Part shown: piece by piece, positions 37,098 through 45,868 of the stretch
How positions within the stretch are numbered: position 1 is the stretch's first letter
Layout: every line of letters starts with the position of its first letter
From: Frankiales bacterium
GTDB lineage: Bacteria; Actinomycetota; Actinomycetes; JAFAQI01
Direction of reading: 5' to 3'
Assembly (NCBI GenBank): GCA_025980465.1
Contig: JAICXJ010000009.1
Span: 1 to 64,000 of the forward strand
Length of the DNA stretch: 64,000 nt
Position numbers and translations under genes: made by a program
Notes under the pieces: generated by a model
Database searches by the model: none
Seen by the model: only the letters and a program-made list of their open reading frames with translations
Told to the model about the DNA's origin: nothing

Positions 37098-37984
37098 GGA
37101 CTAGCGACGTCGCGCTAATCGTGAATCCCACCGCCGGCAAGGGGCGGGCCGCCAGGCTGGTCGCCGCTGTTGCCGGCCGGATTCGCGAGGCAGGGGCCAA
37201 CGTCTCGATCCTCATCGGCCACGACGCCGAGGACGCAGTGACCTTGGCCCGCAAGGCGGCGGCGGACGGAGCGAGCGCGGTTGTCGCGCTCGGCGGCGAC
37301 GGCATGGTCCACCTCGCGCTCAATGCCGTCGCCGGCACCGACACGCCGCTCGGTATCGTCCCGGCGGGGACCGGCAACGACCTTGCCCACACCCTCGGCC
37401 TGCCCACCAACGACCCATTGGCCGCGGCCGCCCTTGTCGCGCAGCGGTTGGCGGCCGGCGGGGCATGGCCGATGGACGCGATCCGAGTCGGCGAGAAGTG
37501 GTTCGGCTGCGTCCTCGGCTGCGGTTTCGACTCCCGGGTCAACGACCGAGCGAATCGGATGAGCTGGCCGAAGGGAAAGATGCGCTACAACTTCGCGATG
37601 CTCGCCGAGCTCCCGGTGTTCTCACCCCTACCGTTCCGGTTGGTGCTCGACGACGGGGAGCCATGGGAAACCGACGCCATGCTTGTTGCGATCGGCAACG
37701 CCCAGTCATACGGCGCCGGGATGAAGGTGCTTCCCGACGCCGACGTCCGCGACGGCCTGCTCGATGTGATGGTGCTCGGACCGGTCAGCAAGCCCGAGTT
37801 CTTGAAGACCTTCCCGAAGGTGTTCAAGGGCACCCACGTCAGCCACCCGGCGGTGACCGTGAAGCGGGCACGCACCATCGAGGTCTCTTCGCCAGGCGTC
37901 ACGGCGTACGCCGACGGCGAGTACCTCGCCGACCTCCCGATCCGCTGCGAGTGCGTACCGGGCGCGGTCCAGATCCTGGCCTGA
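37094..37984 (+). CDS. Diacylglycerol/lipid kinase (DagK/YegS family)
   Basis: This 296-aa kinase phosphorylates diacylglycerol or a related lipid. Motifs are LIVNPTAGKGRAARL near residue 8, the ATP-binding VALGGDGMVHLALNAVAG near 66, and GIVPAGTGNDLAHTLGLP near 92. DVRDGLLDVMVLG and AYADGEYLADLP, with the catalytic-base region, lie near the C-terminus. It is translationally coupled to tatC, as in many actinomycetes, though no functional link is known. Confidence 0.92.
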   Translation: MRTSDVALIVNPTAGKGRAARLVAAVAGRIREAGANVSILIGHDAEDAVTLARKAAADGASAVVALGGDGMVHLALNAVAGTDTPLGIVPAGTGNDLAHTLGLPTNDPLAAAALVAQRLAAGGAWPMDAIRVGEKWFGCVLGCGFDSRVNDRANRMSWPKGKMRYNFAMLAELPVFSPLPFRLVLDDGEPWETDAMLVAIGNAQSYGAGMKVLPDADVRDGLLDVMVLGPVSKPEFLKTFPKVFKGTHVSHPAVTVKRARTIEVSSPGVTAYADGEYLADLPIRCECVPGAVQILA

Positions 37985-38016
37985 GCCTTTCTTCAAGCCG
38001 CTCCACCCACCCGGCC

Positions 38017-38022
38017 TACGCT
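38017..38022 (+). promoter_or_regulatory. -10 box TACGCT, helY
   Basis: TACGCT, 6 bases, then ATG 38029. Predicted leaderless start. Confidence 0.55.
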
Positions 38023-38028
38023 GGGGTG

Positions 38029-40734
38029 ATGGCGAGCCCGGCGGAGCGCTATGCCGAGGCTCGACGTCGAGGGGCGCGACCGGCACTGACGGAGTTCGCG
38101 GCCGGATACGGCTTCGAGTTCGACGACTTCCAGCTGCGTGCTTGTGAGGCACTCGAGGCGGGGCATGGTGTGCTCGTCGCTGCCCCGACCGGTGCCGGCA
38201 AGACCCTGGTCGGTGAATTCGCCGTCCATCTCGCGCTTCGCTCCGGCGGCAAGTGCTTCTACACGACGCCGATCAAGGCGCTGTCGAACCAGAAGTACCA
38301 CGATCTCACCGAGCGGTATGGCGCCGAGTCGGTCGGCTTGCTGACGGGCGACAACTCGATCAACGGTGAGGCCGCCGTCGTCGTCATGACGACGGAGGTG
38401 CTTCGCAACATGCTGTACGCCGGCTCGCCGACGCTCACCGGACTGTCCTCGGTCGTGATGGACGAGGTGCACTATCTCGCCGACCGGTTCCGCGGACCGG
38501 TATGGGAGGAGGTCATCCTGCACCTGCCGGCCGACGTGCAACTCGTGTCATTGTCCGCGACAGTCAGCAACGCCGAGGAGTTCGGCGAATGGCTGCAGGA
38601 GGTGCGAGGCGACACGACGGTCATCGTCGAAGAACACCGACCCGTGCCGCTCTGGCAGTCGGTGATGGTCCGCGACCGGTTGTACGACCTGTTCATCGAC
38701 GATGCGCAGCAAGAGGTCAATCCGCAGCTCTCGCGGCTCGCGGCGCAGGAAGCGCGGTTCGGGCGGTTTCACGACGATCGGCGGCCGCACCGCGGTGGCA
38801 AACGACCGCGTCCATTCAACGGCCCGCGCCGCCCCGATGTTGTTGAGCGGCTGGAGCGGGACGGCCTGCTTCCGGCGATCGTGTTCATCTTCAGCCGCGC
38901 CGGCTGCGACGCGGCAGTGCGTCAATGCCTGCGGGCCGGGCTGCGCCTGACGCATCCGGACGAGCGCGACCGGATCCGCGAGGTCGTCGAGCGCCGGATA
39001 GCGGCGATCCCGAGCGAGGACCTCGCCGTACTCGGATCCGACGAGTTCATCGACGGGCTGATGCGCGGCATCGCCGCCCACCACGCCGGACTGCTGCCAG
39101 TGTTCAAGGAGGCAGTGGAGGAGCTGTTCGTTGCCGGCCTGGTGCAGGTCGTGTTCGCCACCGAGACCCTCGCGCTCGGCATCAACATGCCGGCTCGAAG
39201 CGTCGTCCTCGAGTCGCTGGTCAAATGGAACGGCGAGGCGCACGTCGACCTCACGCCGGGGGAGTACACCCAACTGACCGGACGCGCCGGCCGGCGCGGC
39301 ATCGACATCGAGGGTCACGGCGTCGTGCTGTGGACCAGCGGCTTCGATCCCCGCCATGTGGCGAGCCTCGCCTCGACGCGTACCTATCCGCTTCGATCGA
39401 GCTTCCGGCCCTCCTACAACATGGCTGTCAACCTCGTCGCCGCAATGGGTCGCCCCGCGGCCCGCGAACTCCTTGAGTCGTCGTTCGCGCAGTTCCAGGC
39501 TGACCGGGCTGTGGTCGGGCTGTCCCGCCAGGTCAGGCGCAACCACGAGGCGCTCGAGGGCTACCGGGAGGCCATGACGTGCCATCTCGGTGACTTTGGT
39601 GAGTACGCCGCGCTGCGCCGCGCGCTGTCCGACCGCGAGTCGCTGCTGGCCAAGGATCGCGCGGGCCAGCGGCGGGCCGCCGCGGCGGCATCCTTCGAAA
39701 CGCTGCGGGTCGGTGACGTGATCCGGATGCCAGCGGGGCGACACGCCCAATTGGCCATCGTCGTGGATCCCGACGTCGCAGGCGGGACGCCCCGCACGCT
39801 GGTCGTCACCGCCGATCGCCAACTCAAGCGGTTGGCGCCGTCGGACTTCGGCTCCGCCGTCGTCCCGGTCGGCAAGGTCCGACTACCTCGCAACTTCGAT
39901 CCACGGTCGCCACAGTCCCGCCGCGATCTGGTGTCGAGTCTGCGGGCCTTGGACCTCGAGACCGAGACGAAACGGGCGCCGAAGAGCCGCAGTGCGGCGG
40001 CCGATGACGCCGACATCGCGCGGCTCCGTGCCGCGATCCGCCGACACCCATGCCACGGCTGTCCGGATCGCGAACACCATGCCCGTTGGGCCGAGCGCCA
40101 TGACCGCCTCCAGCGCGACACCGACGCGCTGGAGCGCCGGGTGCGCAACCGGACCGGGACTTTGGCGCGGACCTTCGACTCGGTCTGCGACGTGCTGACG
40201 TCGCTCGGCTACTTCACTGACGACGAGATCACACCCGCCGGTCGGTCACTCGCCCGGCTCTACGGTGAGTCGGACCTGTTGGTCGCAGAGTCGCTGCGTG
40301 CCGGTGCCTGGGATGACCTCGACCCGGCAGAACTGTCAGCCGTGGTGTCGGCACTGGTCTACGAGGCCCGTCGCGACGACGATCCGGCGCCGAAGCTGCC
40401 ACCGGGGCGCTGCCGATCCGCACTGGAGGATCTCGAGCGACGGTGGGACACGCTGCGCGGTGTCGAGGCCGACGCCGGGTTGTCGTTCCTGCGCCGGCCC
40501 GAGCCTGGTTTCGCGTGGCTGGCGTGGCGCTGGGCGAAGGGCCACACGCTCGATGCGGTCCTTCGCGACAGTCCGCTCGCGCCCGGTGACTTCGTCCGCT
40601 GGATGAAGCAGCTGATCGACCTGCTCGATCAGATCACCGATGCGGCTGTCGACGGCTCGCCGGTCCGCGCCACCGCCGCCGCAGCTGTCGGACAGCTTCG
40701 CCGCGGTGTCGTCGCGTACTCAGGCATGAGCTGA
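38029..40734 (+). CDS. helY: Ski2/Mtr4-like DExH RNA helicase HelY
   Basis: This 901-aa superfamily 2 helicase is the equivalent of Rv2092c. The Q-like motif FDDFQLRACEALEAG precedes Walker A APTGAGKT near 45-52. The DEVH box lies in VVMDEVHYLADRFRG near 145. SATVSNAEEFG is motif III, and QLTGRAGRRGIDIEGHG is motif VI near 425. A C-terminal DSHCT-type domain covers roughly 720-900. Family members unwind RNA or RNA:DNA; the bacterial target is unclear. The 3' end overlaps the convergent exonuclease by 15 bp. Confidence 0.92.
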   Translation: MASPAERYAEARRRGARPALTEFAAGYGFEFDDFQLRACEALEAGHGVLVAAPTGAGKTLVGEFAVHLALRSGGKCFYTTPIKALSNQKYHDLTERYGAESVGLLTGDNSINGEAAVVVMTTEVLRNMLYAGSPTLTGLSSVVMDEVHYLADRFRGPVWEEVILHLPADVQLVSLSATVSNAEEFGEWLQEVRGDTTVIVEEHRPVPLWQSVMVRDRLYDLFIDDAQQEVNPQLSRLAAQEARFGRFHDDRRPHRGGKRPRPFNGPRRPDVVERLERDGLLPAIVFIFSRAGCDAAVRQCLRAGLRLTHPDERDRIREVVERRIAAIPSEDLAVLGSDEFIDGLMRGIAAHHAGLLPVFKEAVEELFVAGLVQVVFATETLALGINMPARSVVLESLVKWNGEAHVDLTPGEYTQLTGRAGRRGIDIEGHGVVLWTSGFDPRHVASLASTRTYPLRSSFRPSYNMAVNLVAAMGRPAARELLESSFAQFQADRAVVGLSRQVRRNHEALEGYREAMTCHLGDFGEYAALRRALSDRESLLAKDRAGQRRAAAAASFETLRVGDVIRMPAGRHAQLAIVVDPDVAGGTPRTLVVTADRQLKRLAPSDFGSAVVPVGKVRLPRNFDPRSPQSRRDLVSSLRALDLETETKRAPKSRSAAADDADIARLRAAIRRHPCHGCPDREHHARWAERHDRLQRDTDALERRVRNRTGTLARTFDSVCDVLTSLGYFTDDEITPAGRSLARLYGESDLLVAESLRAGAWDDLDPAELSAVVSALVYEARRDDDPAPKLPPGRCRSALEDLERRWDTLRGVEADAGLSFLRRPEPGFAWLAWRWAKGHTLDAVLRDSPLAPGDFVRWMKQLIDLLDQITDAAVDGSPVRATAAAAVGQLRRGVVAYSGMS

Positions 40735-41649
40735 GGCGAGCGCGGCGAGCACCCGCTCGACGGAACTGCCGAGCCCCCATCTCCCGACCAGCTCCTGGAG
40801 GGCGTCCGGATCGGCCGGTCGGGCCGGCAGGGTCGCGTCGTACTGGCCCAGCTTGGCGTCGCGCTTCACCGCGACGACGAGGCGGGCGCGGTCCAGATAG
40901 TCGGCGGCGGCAAGGATCTTCGGGCGGCAACCGCGCGGGAAGCCCACGTCGGACTCGGCTGCCGCCTCGACGACACCGTCGAGATCACCGAACGTGGTGA
41001 TGAGCGCTGCCGCCGTCTTGTCGCCCACTCCGGGTACGCCGGGCAGGCCGTCCGAGGGATCGCCCCGCAGCGTGGCGAAGTCCGCGTAGGCGCGACCGGG
41101 GATGTTGTAACGGCTGGTGACAGCAGCCTCGTCGATAATCTCGCGGTTTCCGACACCCTTTGCGATGTAGACGATCCGCACCGCGCGCTCGTCGTCGACG
41201 AGTTGGAACAGATCGCGGTCACCCGTGACGATCTCGACCGGCATCGTCGCCGTCGCGGTCAGCGTGCCGATCACGTCATCCGCCTCGCAGTCGGGGAGGC
41301 CGATCCGGCATAAGCCCAGCGCGTCCAGCGCCGCCTCGATGATCGGCACCTGCGGGCTGAGCAGGTCCGGTACCTCCTCGGCGAGCCCGTCTCCGGCTAC
41401 CCGATGGGTCTTGTACGTCGGGATCGCCTCGACCCGCCAGGCCGGTCGCCAGTCGTCGTCCATCGCCGCGACGAGATGGGTCGGGTGGCGGTCCTCGACG
41501 AGCCTCGCGATGTAGTCGAGAAACCCGCGCACCGCGTTCGTCGGCGTGCCGTCCGGCGCCACCACTGTGTCCGGCACGCCGTAGAAGGCGCGGAAGTACA
41601 TCGACGCGGAGTCGAGCAACAGCAGCCGGTGATCGGCGTCGTTCGCCAT
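40720..41649 (-). CDS. 5'-3' exonuclease (PolI N-domain/FEN-like)
   Basis: This 309-aa protein is a stand-alone flap endonuclease/5'-3' exonuclease, homologue of Rv2090. The acidic metal-site residues are visible in LLLLDSASMYFRAFYG, AAMDDDWRPAWR, LPDCEADDVIGTL and IVTGDRDLFQLVDD. The helix-hairpin-helix is DGLPGVPGVGDKTAAALI near 190-205. The 549-aa open frame extends further upstream, but ATG 41649 is the true start by homology. Confidence 0.93.
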   Translation of the reverse strand: MANDADHRLLLLDSASMYFRAFYGVPDTVVAPDGTPTNAVRGFLDYIARLVEDRHPTHLVAAMDDDWRPAWRVEAIPTYKTHRVAGDGLAEEVPDLLSPQVPIIEAALDALGLCRIGLPDCEADDVIGTLTATATMPVEIVTGDRDLFQLVDDERAVRIVYIAKGVGNREIIDEAAVTSRYNIPGRAYADFATLRGDPSDGLPGVPGVGDKTAAALITTFGDLDGVVEAAAESDVGFPRGCRPKILAAADYLDRARLVVAVKRDAKLGQYDATLPARPADPDALQELVGRWGLGSSVERVLAALASAHA

Positions 41650-41656
41650 GAATGGC

Positions 41657-41662
41657 ACGCTA
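41657..41662 (-). promoter_or_regulatory. -10 box TAGCGT, exonuclease
   Basis: Minus-strand TAGCGT lies 7 bases before ATG 41649. It occupies the middle of an 18-bp gap between two divergent start codons, overlapping the palindrome CGCTAGCG. Confidence 0.5.
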
Positions 41663-41667
41663 GCGGT

Positions 41668-42345
41668 ATGCCGCACCTCGATCGCGACGGTGATCTCGCC
41701 GTGCTCAACATCGGAGCCGACGAGAACCGGTTTACCGTCGACTGGCTCGCCCAGATCCACGCCTGCCTCGACGAGGTGGCGTTGATGCCGGCGCCCGTAG
41801 CGCTGGTCACGGTGGCGGAAGGGAAGTTCTGGTCGAACGGTCTGGACCTGGACTGGCTCACGACGCATCTCGATCAGGCGGGGGAGTACGTCGCCTCGGT
41901 CCAGTCGCTGTTTTCCCGGACCATGACCCTTGGTGTCCCGACCGTTGCGGCGATCCAGGGTCACTGCTTCGCAGCCGGCGCGCTTCTCGCGCTTGCTCAC
42001 GACTGGCGTGTGATGCGGGCCGACCGCGGGTTCTTCTGTCTGCCCGAGGTCGACATCAACATCCCGTTCTCGGTCGGCATGGATGCGCTGCTGCGCGCCA
42101 AGCTCCCCATCGCGACCGCGGTCGAGGCAATGACAACCGGTCGCCGCTACGGCGGGGACGAGGCCGTTGCTGCCGGCATCGTCGACGTTGCCGTGGCCGA
42201 GGACGAGGTCCGTTCGACCGCGCTCGAAAGGGCTCGCCCGCTTGCCGGGAAGGCCGGGCCGACCTTGGCGACGATCAAGGGACGGATGTTCGCCGATCCG
42301 GCTGCGCGGCTCGCCGTGGTGGAAGGGCTCGCGGTTGGCGACTGA
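41668..42345 (+). CDS. Enoyl-CoA hydratase/isomerase family protein
   Basis: This 225-aa crotonase-fold protein contains FWSNGLDLDWL (CoA/oxyanion region near 55), AAIQGHCFAAGALLALAHD with the second oxyanion region near 95, and FFCLPEVDINIPFSVGMDALL near 125. It is shorter than canonical enoyl-CoA hydratases (about 255 aa). The catalytic Glu pair of crotonase is not clearly conserved, though the Glu of LPEVD is present. The reaction is unassigned. It starts only 18 bp from the divergent exonuclease. Confidence 0.85.
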   Translation: MPHLDRDGDLAVLNIGADENRFTVDWLAQIHACLDEVALMPAPVALVTVAEGKFWSNGLDLDWLTTHLDQAGEYVASVQSLFSRTMTLGVPTVAAIQGHCFAAGALLALAHDWRVMRADRGFFCLPEVDINIPFSVGMDALLRAKLPIATAVEAMTTGRRYGGDEAVAAGIVDVAVAEDEVRSTALERARPLAGKAGPTLATIKGRMFADPAARLAVVEGLAVGD

Positions 42346-43513
42346 CGTCCTCACCGTCGGGTCGTCCACCGCCGGCGATCAGGAGGTCCGGCAGGCCGGC
42401 GAGGTGCGCAGCCGGCGGGTCGAATCGATGCGTGCGCTGGCGGCTCTCGCAGTGCTTCTCACCCACGCCTACGGCTTCACGCACCTGACGAACGTGACGT
42501 TTTCCGGCGCTGTCGCGCATGTCGCCCTCGGCGGTGCCTGGGGCGTGTATGTCTTCTTCGCGCTGTCCGGCTATCTGATCTTCCTTCCGTTCGCTCGGCA
42601 CTGGTGGGGGAGCGGCGTACCGATCAGCTACCGGAAGTACGCCCTGAACCGCGCGCTTCGAATCCTGCCGATCTACTACACGATCCTGCTGATCTACACG
42701 GGCTGGCACCGCGACGGCGGCTCGTGGTCGGTGTTTCCGCGGTTCGCGGGATTCTGGGAGAACTACAGCATTCACACGATCTACCTGACCGACGGGCCGA
42801 TGTGGTCACTCGTCGACGAAGTGCAGTTCTACGTGCTGCTCCCGGTTCTCGCGGCCCTCCTCGCGATCGTCAGCTTCCGCTCGCGGCGCTGGGCGGTCGT
42901 CGCGCTGCTTGTCATCGGCGCGGTCTCCGGAGGTGCTCGGCTGTGGTACTGGCTGGCGACCAGCCATCCATCGATGCTGGTCGAGTTCCACCAAAGGCAC
43001 TGGTATCTATGGGTCGTTTCGCTGCCCATGACGTTCGTCTTCTTCGTGCCGGGGATGCTTCTCGCATTGATGCGGGTGTCATGGCAGGAGCGTCGCCCGG
43101 CATGGACCGACGGGTTCTTGGGTCGCGGTGAGGCCTGGTTCGCGGCGGGCGTGGTCGTCTTCCTCGTGGGGTGCACCAACTCCTACCTGCAGGTGGCGGA
43201 TCTGATCGTGTTGTTCGGATCGTTCCTGGTGGTCGGATCGGTCGTCTTGCCGTTCCCGTCGGCGGCTCGACTGGCTTTTCTCGACTGGCGGCCGATCGCG
43301 CTGCTTGGCATCGCGTCGTACAGCTTCTACCTGGTGCATCAGCCGATGGTCGAACTGCTCGCCGGCGCCTCCTGGTATCCGAACGGCTTCGCCGCCGTAC
43401 TCGTGGGATCGCTGGTCGTCTGCTGCGGCCTCGCTGCGATCGGGTACGCCGTGATCGAGCGCACCTTCCTTCGGTTGCGCCGCGGCTGGTCGCCAGGCCG
43501 CGCGGCGCAGTGA
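42335..43513 (+). CDS. Acyltransferase 3 family membrane protein (OafA-like)
   Basis: This protein of about 392 aa transfers acyl groups to an extracytoplasmic glycan or lipid. VESMRALAALAVLLTHAYG contains the conserved R and His of the active site. FFALSGYLIFLPFARHWWG, YALNRALRILPIYYTILL and SLVDEVQFYVLLPVLAALL follow, with about ten membrane helices. TTG 42335 has GGAAGGG 8 bases before it and overlaps the preceding gene by 11 bp; ATG 42428 is an alternative that begins just before the first helix. It is followed without gap by a GT-C glycosyltransferase. Confidence 0.85.
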   Translation: MATDVLTVGSSTAGDQEVRQAGEVRSRRVESMRALAALAVLLTHAYGFTHLTNVTFSGAVAHVALGGAWGVYVFFALSGYLIFLPFARHWWGSGVPISYRKYALNRALRILPIYYTILLIYTGWHRDGGSWSVFPRFAGFWENYSIHTIYLTDGPMWSLVDEVQFYVLLPVLAALLAIVSFRSRRWAVVALLVIGAVSGGARLWYWLATSHPSMLVEFHQRHWYLWVVSLPMTFVFFVPGMLLALMRVSWQERRPAWTDGFLGRGEAWFAAGVVVFLVGCTNSYLQVADLIVLFGSFLVVGSVVLPFPSAARLAFLDWRPIALLGIASYSFYLVHQPMVELLAGASWYPNGFAAVLVGSLVVCCGLAAIGYAVIERTFLRLRRGWSPGRAAQ

Positions 43514-44733
43514 CCGAATCCCGACCCGGCCGAGGCAGCGACAGCTGGCCGAGCGTCCGCCGCCCCGTCTATGCGGTGCTGGGGATCGGCTTGTTGGCAC
43601 GCCTGGTCCTGGACTTCGCAACCGGAAGCAACGGCGACATCGACCACACCGGCCAGCTCGCTGCCGTCCTGATCCACCATCCGCTGTCGGCGTACTCGTT
43701 CCAACACACCGCCATCTACCCGTACCCGCCCGGCTACTTCGGCGTATTCGCGGCGACCAAGTGGTTCAGCGACGCCACCGGTGTCGCGTTCCACAACCTC
43801 GAGCGGCTCCCAGTGATCGCGGCAGACCTGGCGATTGCCTGGATCGTCGCGCGTTGGCTGGCGGACCGAGGCGGTTCCGTACGACGCTGCACCGTTGGGG
43901 CCGCTCTGATCGCGCTCAACCCGCTGTTCATCGCGATCTCGGGATTCCACGGCCAGCTCGACCCGATCTCAACCGCCTGCGCGGTGGCGGCACTCTGGGC
44001 GTGGAGCCGGCTGCCGATCGGCCGGCGGGCCTACGTCGCCGGAGCGCTGCTCGGCGTCGGGGCCGCCGTGAAACCGGCACCGACGGTGGTCATCGTGGCG
44101 TTGCTGGTGATCTGCGACAGCCTGCGCGAAGCGGCGAAGCTGGTGGTGCCGTTCGCCGTGATCCTCGCCGGCGCGTTAGCCCCATGGCTGATCGCCAGTT
44201 GGTCAGCCACCACGACCTGGCTTCGCTATCAGGGCTTGCCCGGGATCGGCGGCCTGTCCCTGCTCGCGGAGCCGCGCGCCGCAACGCTGTGGTTGTCGGG
44301 GGTGATCGTGCATCCGAACGGAGCACTTCGCCAGCTCGAACGACATGCCGACGCAGCGACGCTGGTCGCGCTGGCCATAGCGGCAGTTGTGGTCGCGCTA
44401 CGTCGGTCCCGGCCCGACGTGGGCGCGTTGCTGATGGTGTTGCCGTTGTACGTTCTCGGCGTCAACCTCAGCGTCCACTACTCGGTGTGGGTCCTGCCGC
44501 TGCTGATCCTCGCCGCACCTCGGGCTGCCGCCGCGGTAGCCGTCGTACTGCTCATCCCGGGGACGTTCGTGTACCTGCCATTCATCCGGGGCGAACTGGC
44601 TTCGCCGGCGAGCCCGTGGAGCGCCGGCGTGGTCGAGGCGGTCTATGACCCGGTCGTCTTCGGGCTGATGCTTGCTTCGGCGGTCGGCTTCGTCGTGGTG
44701 GCGGCCAGGTCACGGCGCCAGGACATAATCTGA
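43510..44733 (+). CDS. GT-C/GT87-like membrane glycosyltransferase
   Basis: This 407-aa polytopic protein (about ten helices) is of the polyprenyl-phosphomannose-dependent GT-C type. The first periplasmic loop carries NGDIDHTGQLAAVLIHHPLSAY with an acidic motif and TAIYPYPPGYFGVFAATKWF. NPLFIAISGFHGQLDPIST and LLGVGAAVKPAPTVVIVAL match glycosyltransferase family 87 segments. Its GTG overlaps the acyltransferase stop, so the two are coupled and may modify the same envelope glycan or lipid. The product is unknown. Confidence 0.82.
   Translation: MTESRPGRGSDSWPSVRRPVYAVLGIGLLARLVLDFATGSNGDIDHTGQLAAVLIHHPLSAYSFQHTAIYPYPPGYFGVFAATKWFSDATGVAFHNLERLPVIAADLAIAWIVARWLADRGGSVRRCTVGAALIALNPLFIAISGFHGQLDPISTACAVAALWAWSRLPIGRRAYVAGALLGVGAAVKPAPTVVIVALLVICDSLREAAKLVVPFAVILAGALAPWLIASWSATTTWLRYQGLPGIGGLSLLAEPRAATLWLSGVIVHPNGALRQLERHADAATLVALAIAAVVVALRRSRPDVGALLMVLPLYVLGVNLSVHYSVWVLPLLILAAPRAAAAVAVVLLIPGTFVYLPFIRGELASPASPWSAGVVEAVYDPVVFGLMLASAVGFVVVAARSRRQDII
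44726..44731 (+). promoter_or_regulatory. -10 box TAATCT, pepE-like gene
   Basis: TAATCT, 6 bases, then GTG 44738. It overlaps the last codons of the glycosyltransferase, so it would be an internal leaderless start. Confidence 0.45.
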
Positions 44734-44737
44734 GCTG

Positions 44738-45868
44738 GTGAGCGCCACTGGGGGAGCCCATCGCGACCGGCTCGCGGCAGCTGCCGCCTCGGCCGCGGCT
44801 GCCGGCATCGACACCCTGCTGATCACGCCCGGCGCAGACCTGCGCTACCTCGTCGGTTACGACGCGCTTCCGCTCGAGCGGCTCACCTGCCTCGTCGTCC
44901 CGGCCGGCGGACCCGCGACCCTCGTCGTCCCTCGCCTGGAGCTGGGCGCGGCGAGCGCCAGCGGCGCCGGTGAGGTCGTCACCGTCATCACGCACGAAGA
45001 GACCGACGACGCCTTCGCGCTAGCGGCTCGACATGCCAGCGAGGCGCTCGGGCGCGAGCCGCGGACCGTCGGGGTGTCCGACCGGATGTGGGCGGAGCAG
45101 GTGCTGCGGTTCCGCAGCATTCTCCCCGGCGCGGAGCAGCGGACGGCGGGCGAGGTGCTGCGACCGCTGCGGCTGCGCAAGCGGCCGGACGAGATCGACG
45201 CGTTGCGGGGCGCCGCCCAGGCGATCGACCGGGTGCACGCGCGCATGGGGGAGTGGCTGCGGCCCGGGCGCACCGAGAGCACCGTCGGGCGGGACATCGC
45301 CGACGCGATCATCGCGGAGGGTCACGCCGCGGTGAACTTCGTGATCGTCGGCTCGGGACCAAACGGTGCGAGTCCGCATCACCACACCGCCGAGCGGGTG
45401 ATCGAGGTCGGCGATCCGGTCGTCGTCGACATCGGCGGCACGATGCCCGACGGCTACTGCTCGGACTGCACCCGCACCTACGTGGCGGGCGGCAAGGCAC
45501 CGAGCGACTTCGCCGAGTACTACCAGGTGCTTCTCGCCGCTCAGAAGTCGAGCTGCGAGGTCGTGCGCCCCGGCGTCACCTCCCACAGCGTCGACGCGGC
45601 GGCACGCGAGGTAATCGCCGATGCCGGGTACGGCGAGCTGTTCATCCATCGGACCGGGCACGGGATCGGGCTCGAGGAGCACGAGGAGCCCTACATCGTC
45701 GCCGGCAGCGAGGTCGTGCTCGAGCCCGGCATGTGCTTCTCGATCGAGCCTGGGATCTACGCGTCGGGCCGGCACGGCGCCAGGATCGAGGACATCGTCG
45801 TCGTCACCGAGGACGGCGTCGAACGGCTCGACACCATCGACCGCGAGCTCGCGGTGCTCAGCGGCTGA
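44738..45868 (+). CDS. M24 Xaa-Pro dipeptidase (PepE/PepQ-like)
   Basis: This 376-aa metallopeptidase has a creatinase-like N-domain (1-140) and a pita-bread catalytic domain. Metal ligands are visible: VVVDIGGTMPDGYCSDCTRTY with both Asp residues, HRTGHGIGLEEHEEPYI with the His, FSIEPGIYASGRHG with the first Glu, and GARIEDIVVVTEDG with the second Glu. It is the homologue of Rv2089c. It should cleave dipeptides with C-terminal proline, possibly products of the proteasome and of the S9 peptidase. Its stop overlaps the next start as TGATG. Confidence 0.92.
   Translation: MSATGGAHRDRLAAAAASAAAAGIDTLLITPGADLRYLVGYDALPLERLTCLVVPAGGPATLVVPRLELGAASASGAGEVVTVITHEETDDAFALAARHASEALGREPRTVGVSDRMWAEQVLRFRSILPGAEQRTAGEVLRPLRLRKRPDEIDALRGAAQAIDRVHARMGEWLRPGRTESTVGRDIADAIIAEGHAAVNFVIVGSGPNGASPHHHTAERVIEVGDPVVVDIGGTMPDGYCSDCTRTYVAGGKAPSDFAEYYQVLLAAQKSSCEVVRPGVTSHSVDAAAREVIADAGYGELFIHRTGHGIGLEEHEEPYIVAGSEVVLEPGMCFSIEPGIYASGRHGARIEDIVVVTEDGVERLDTIDRELAVLSG

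Noticed and set aside
40720-42369. 549-aa version of the exonuclease
   Set aside because: The N-terminal 240 residues are antisense to the enoyl-CoA hydratase; homology begins at ATG 41649.
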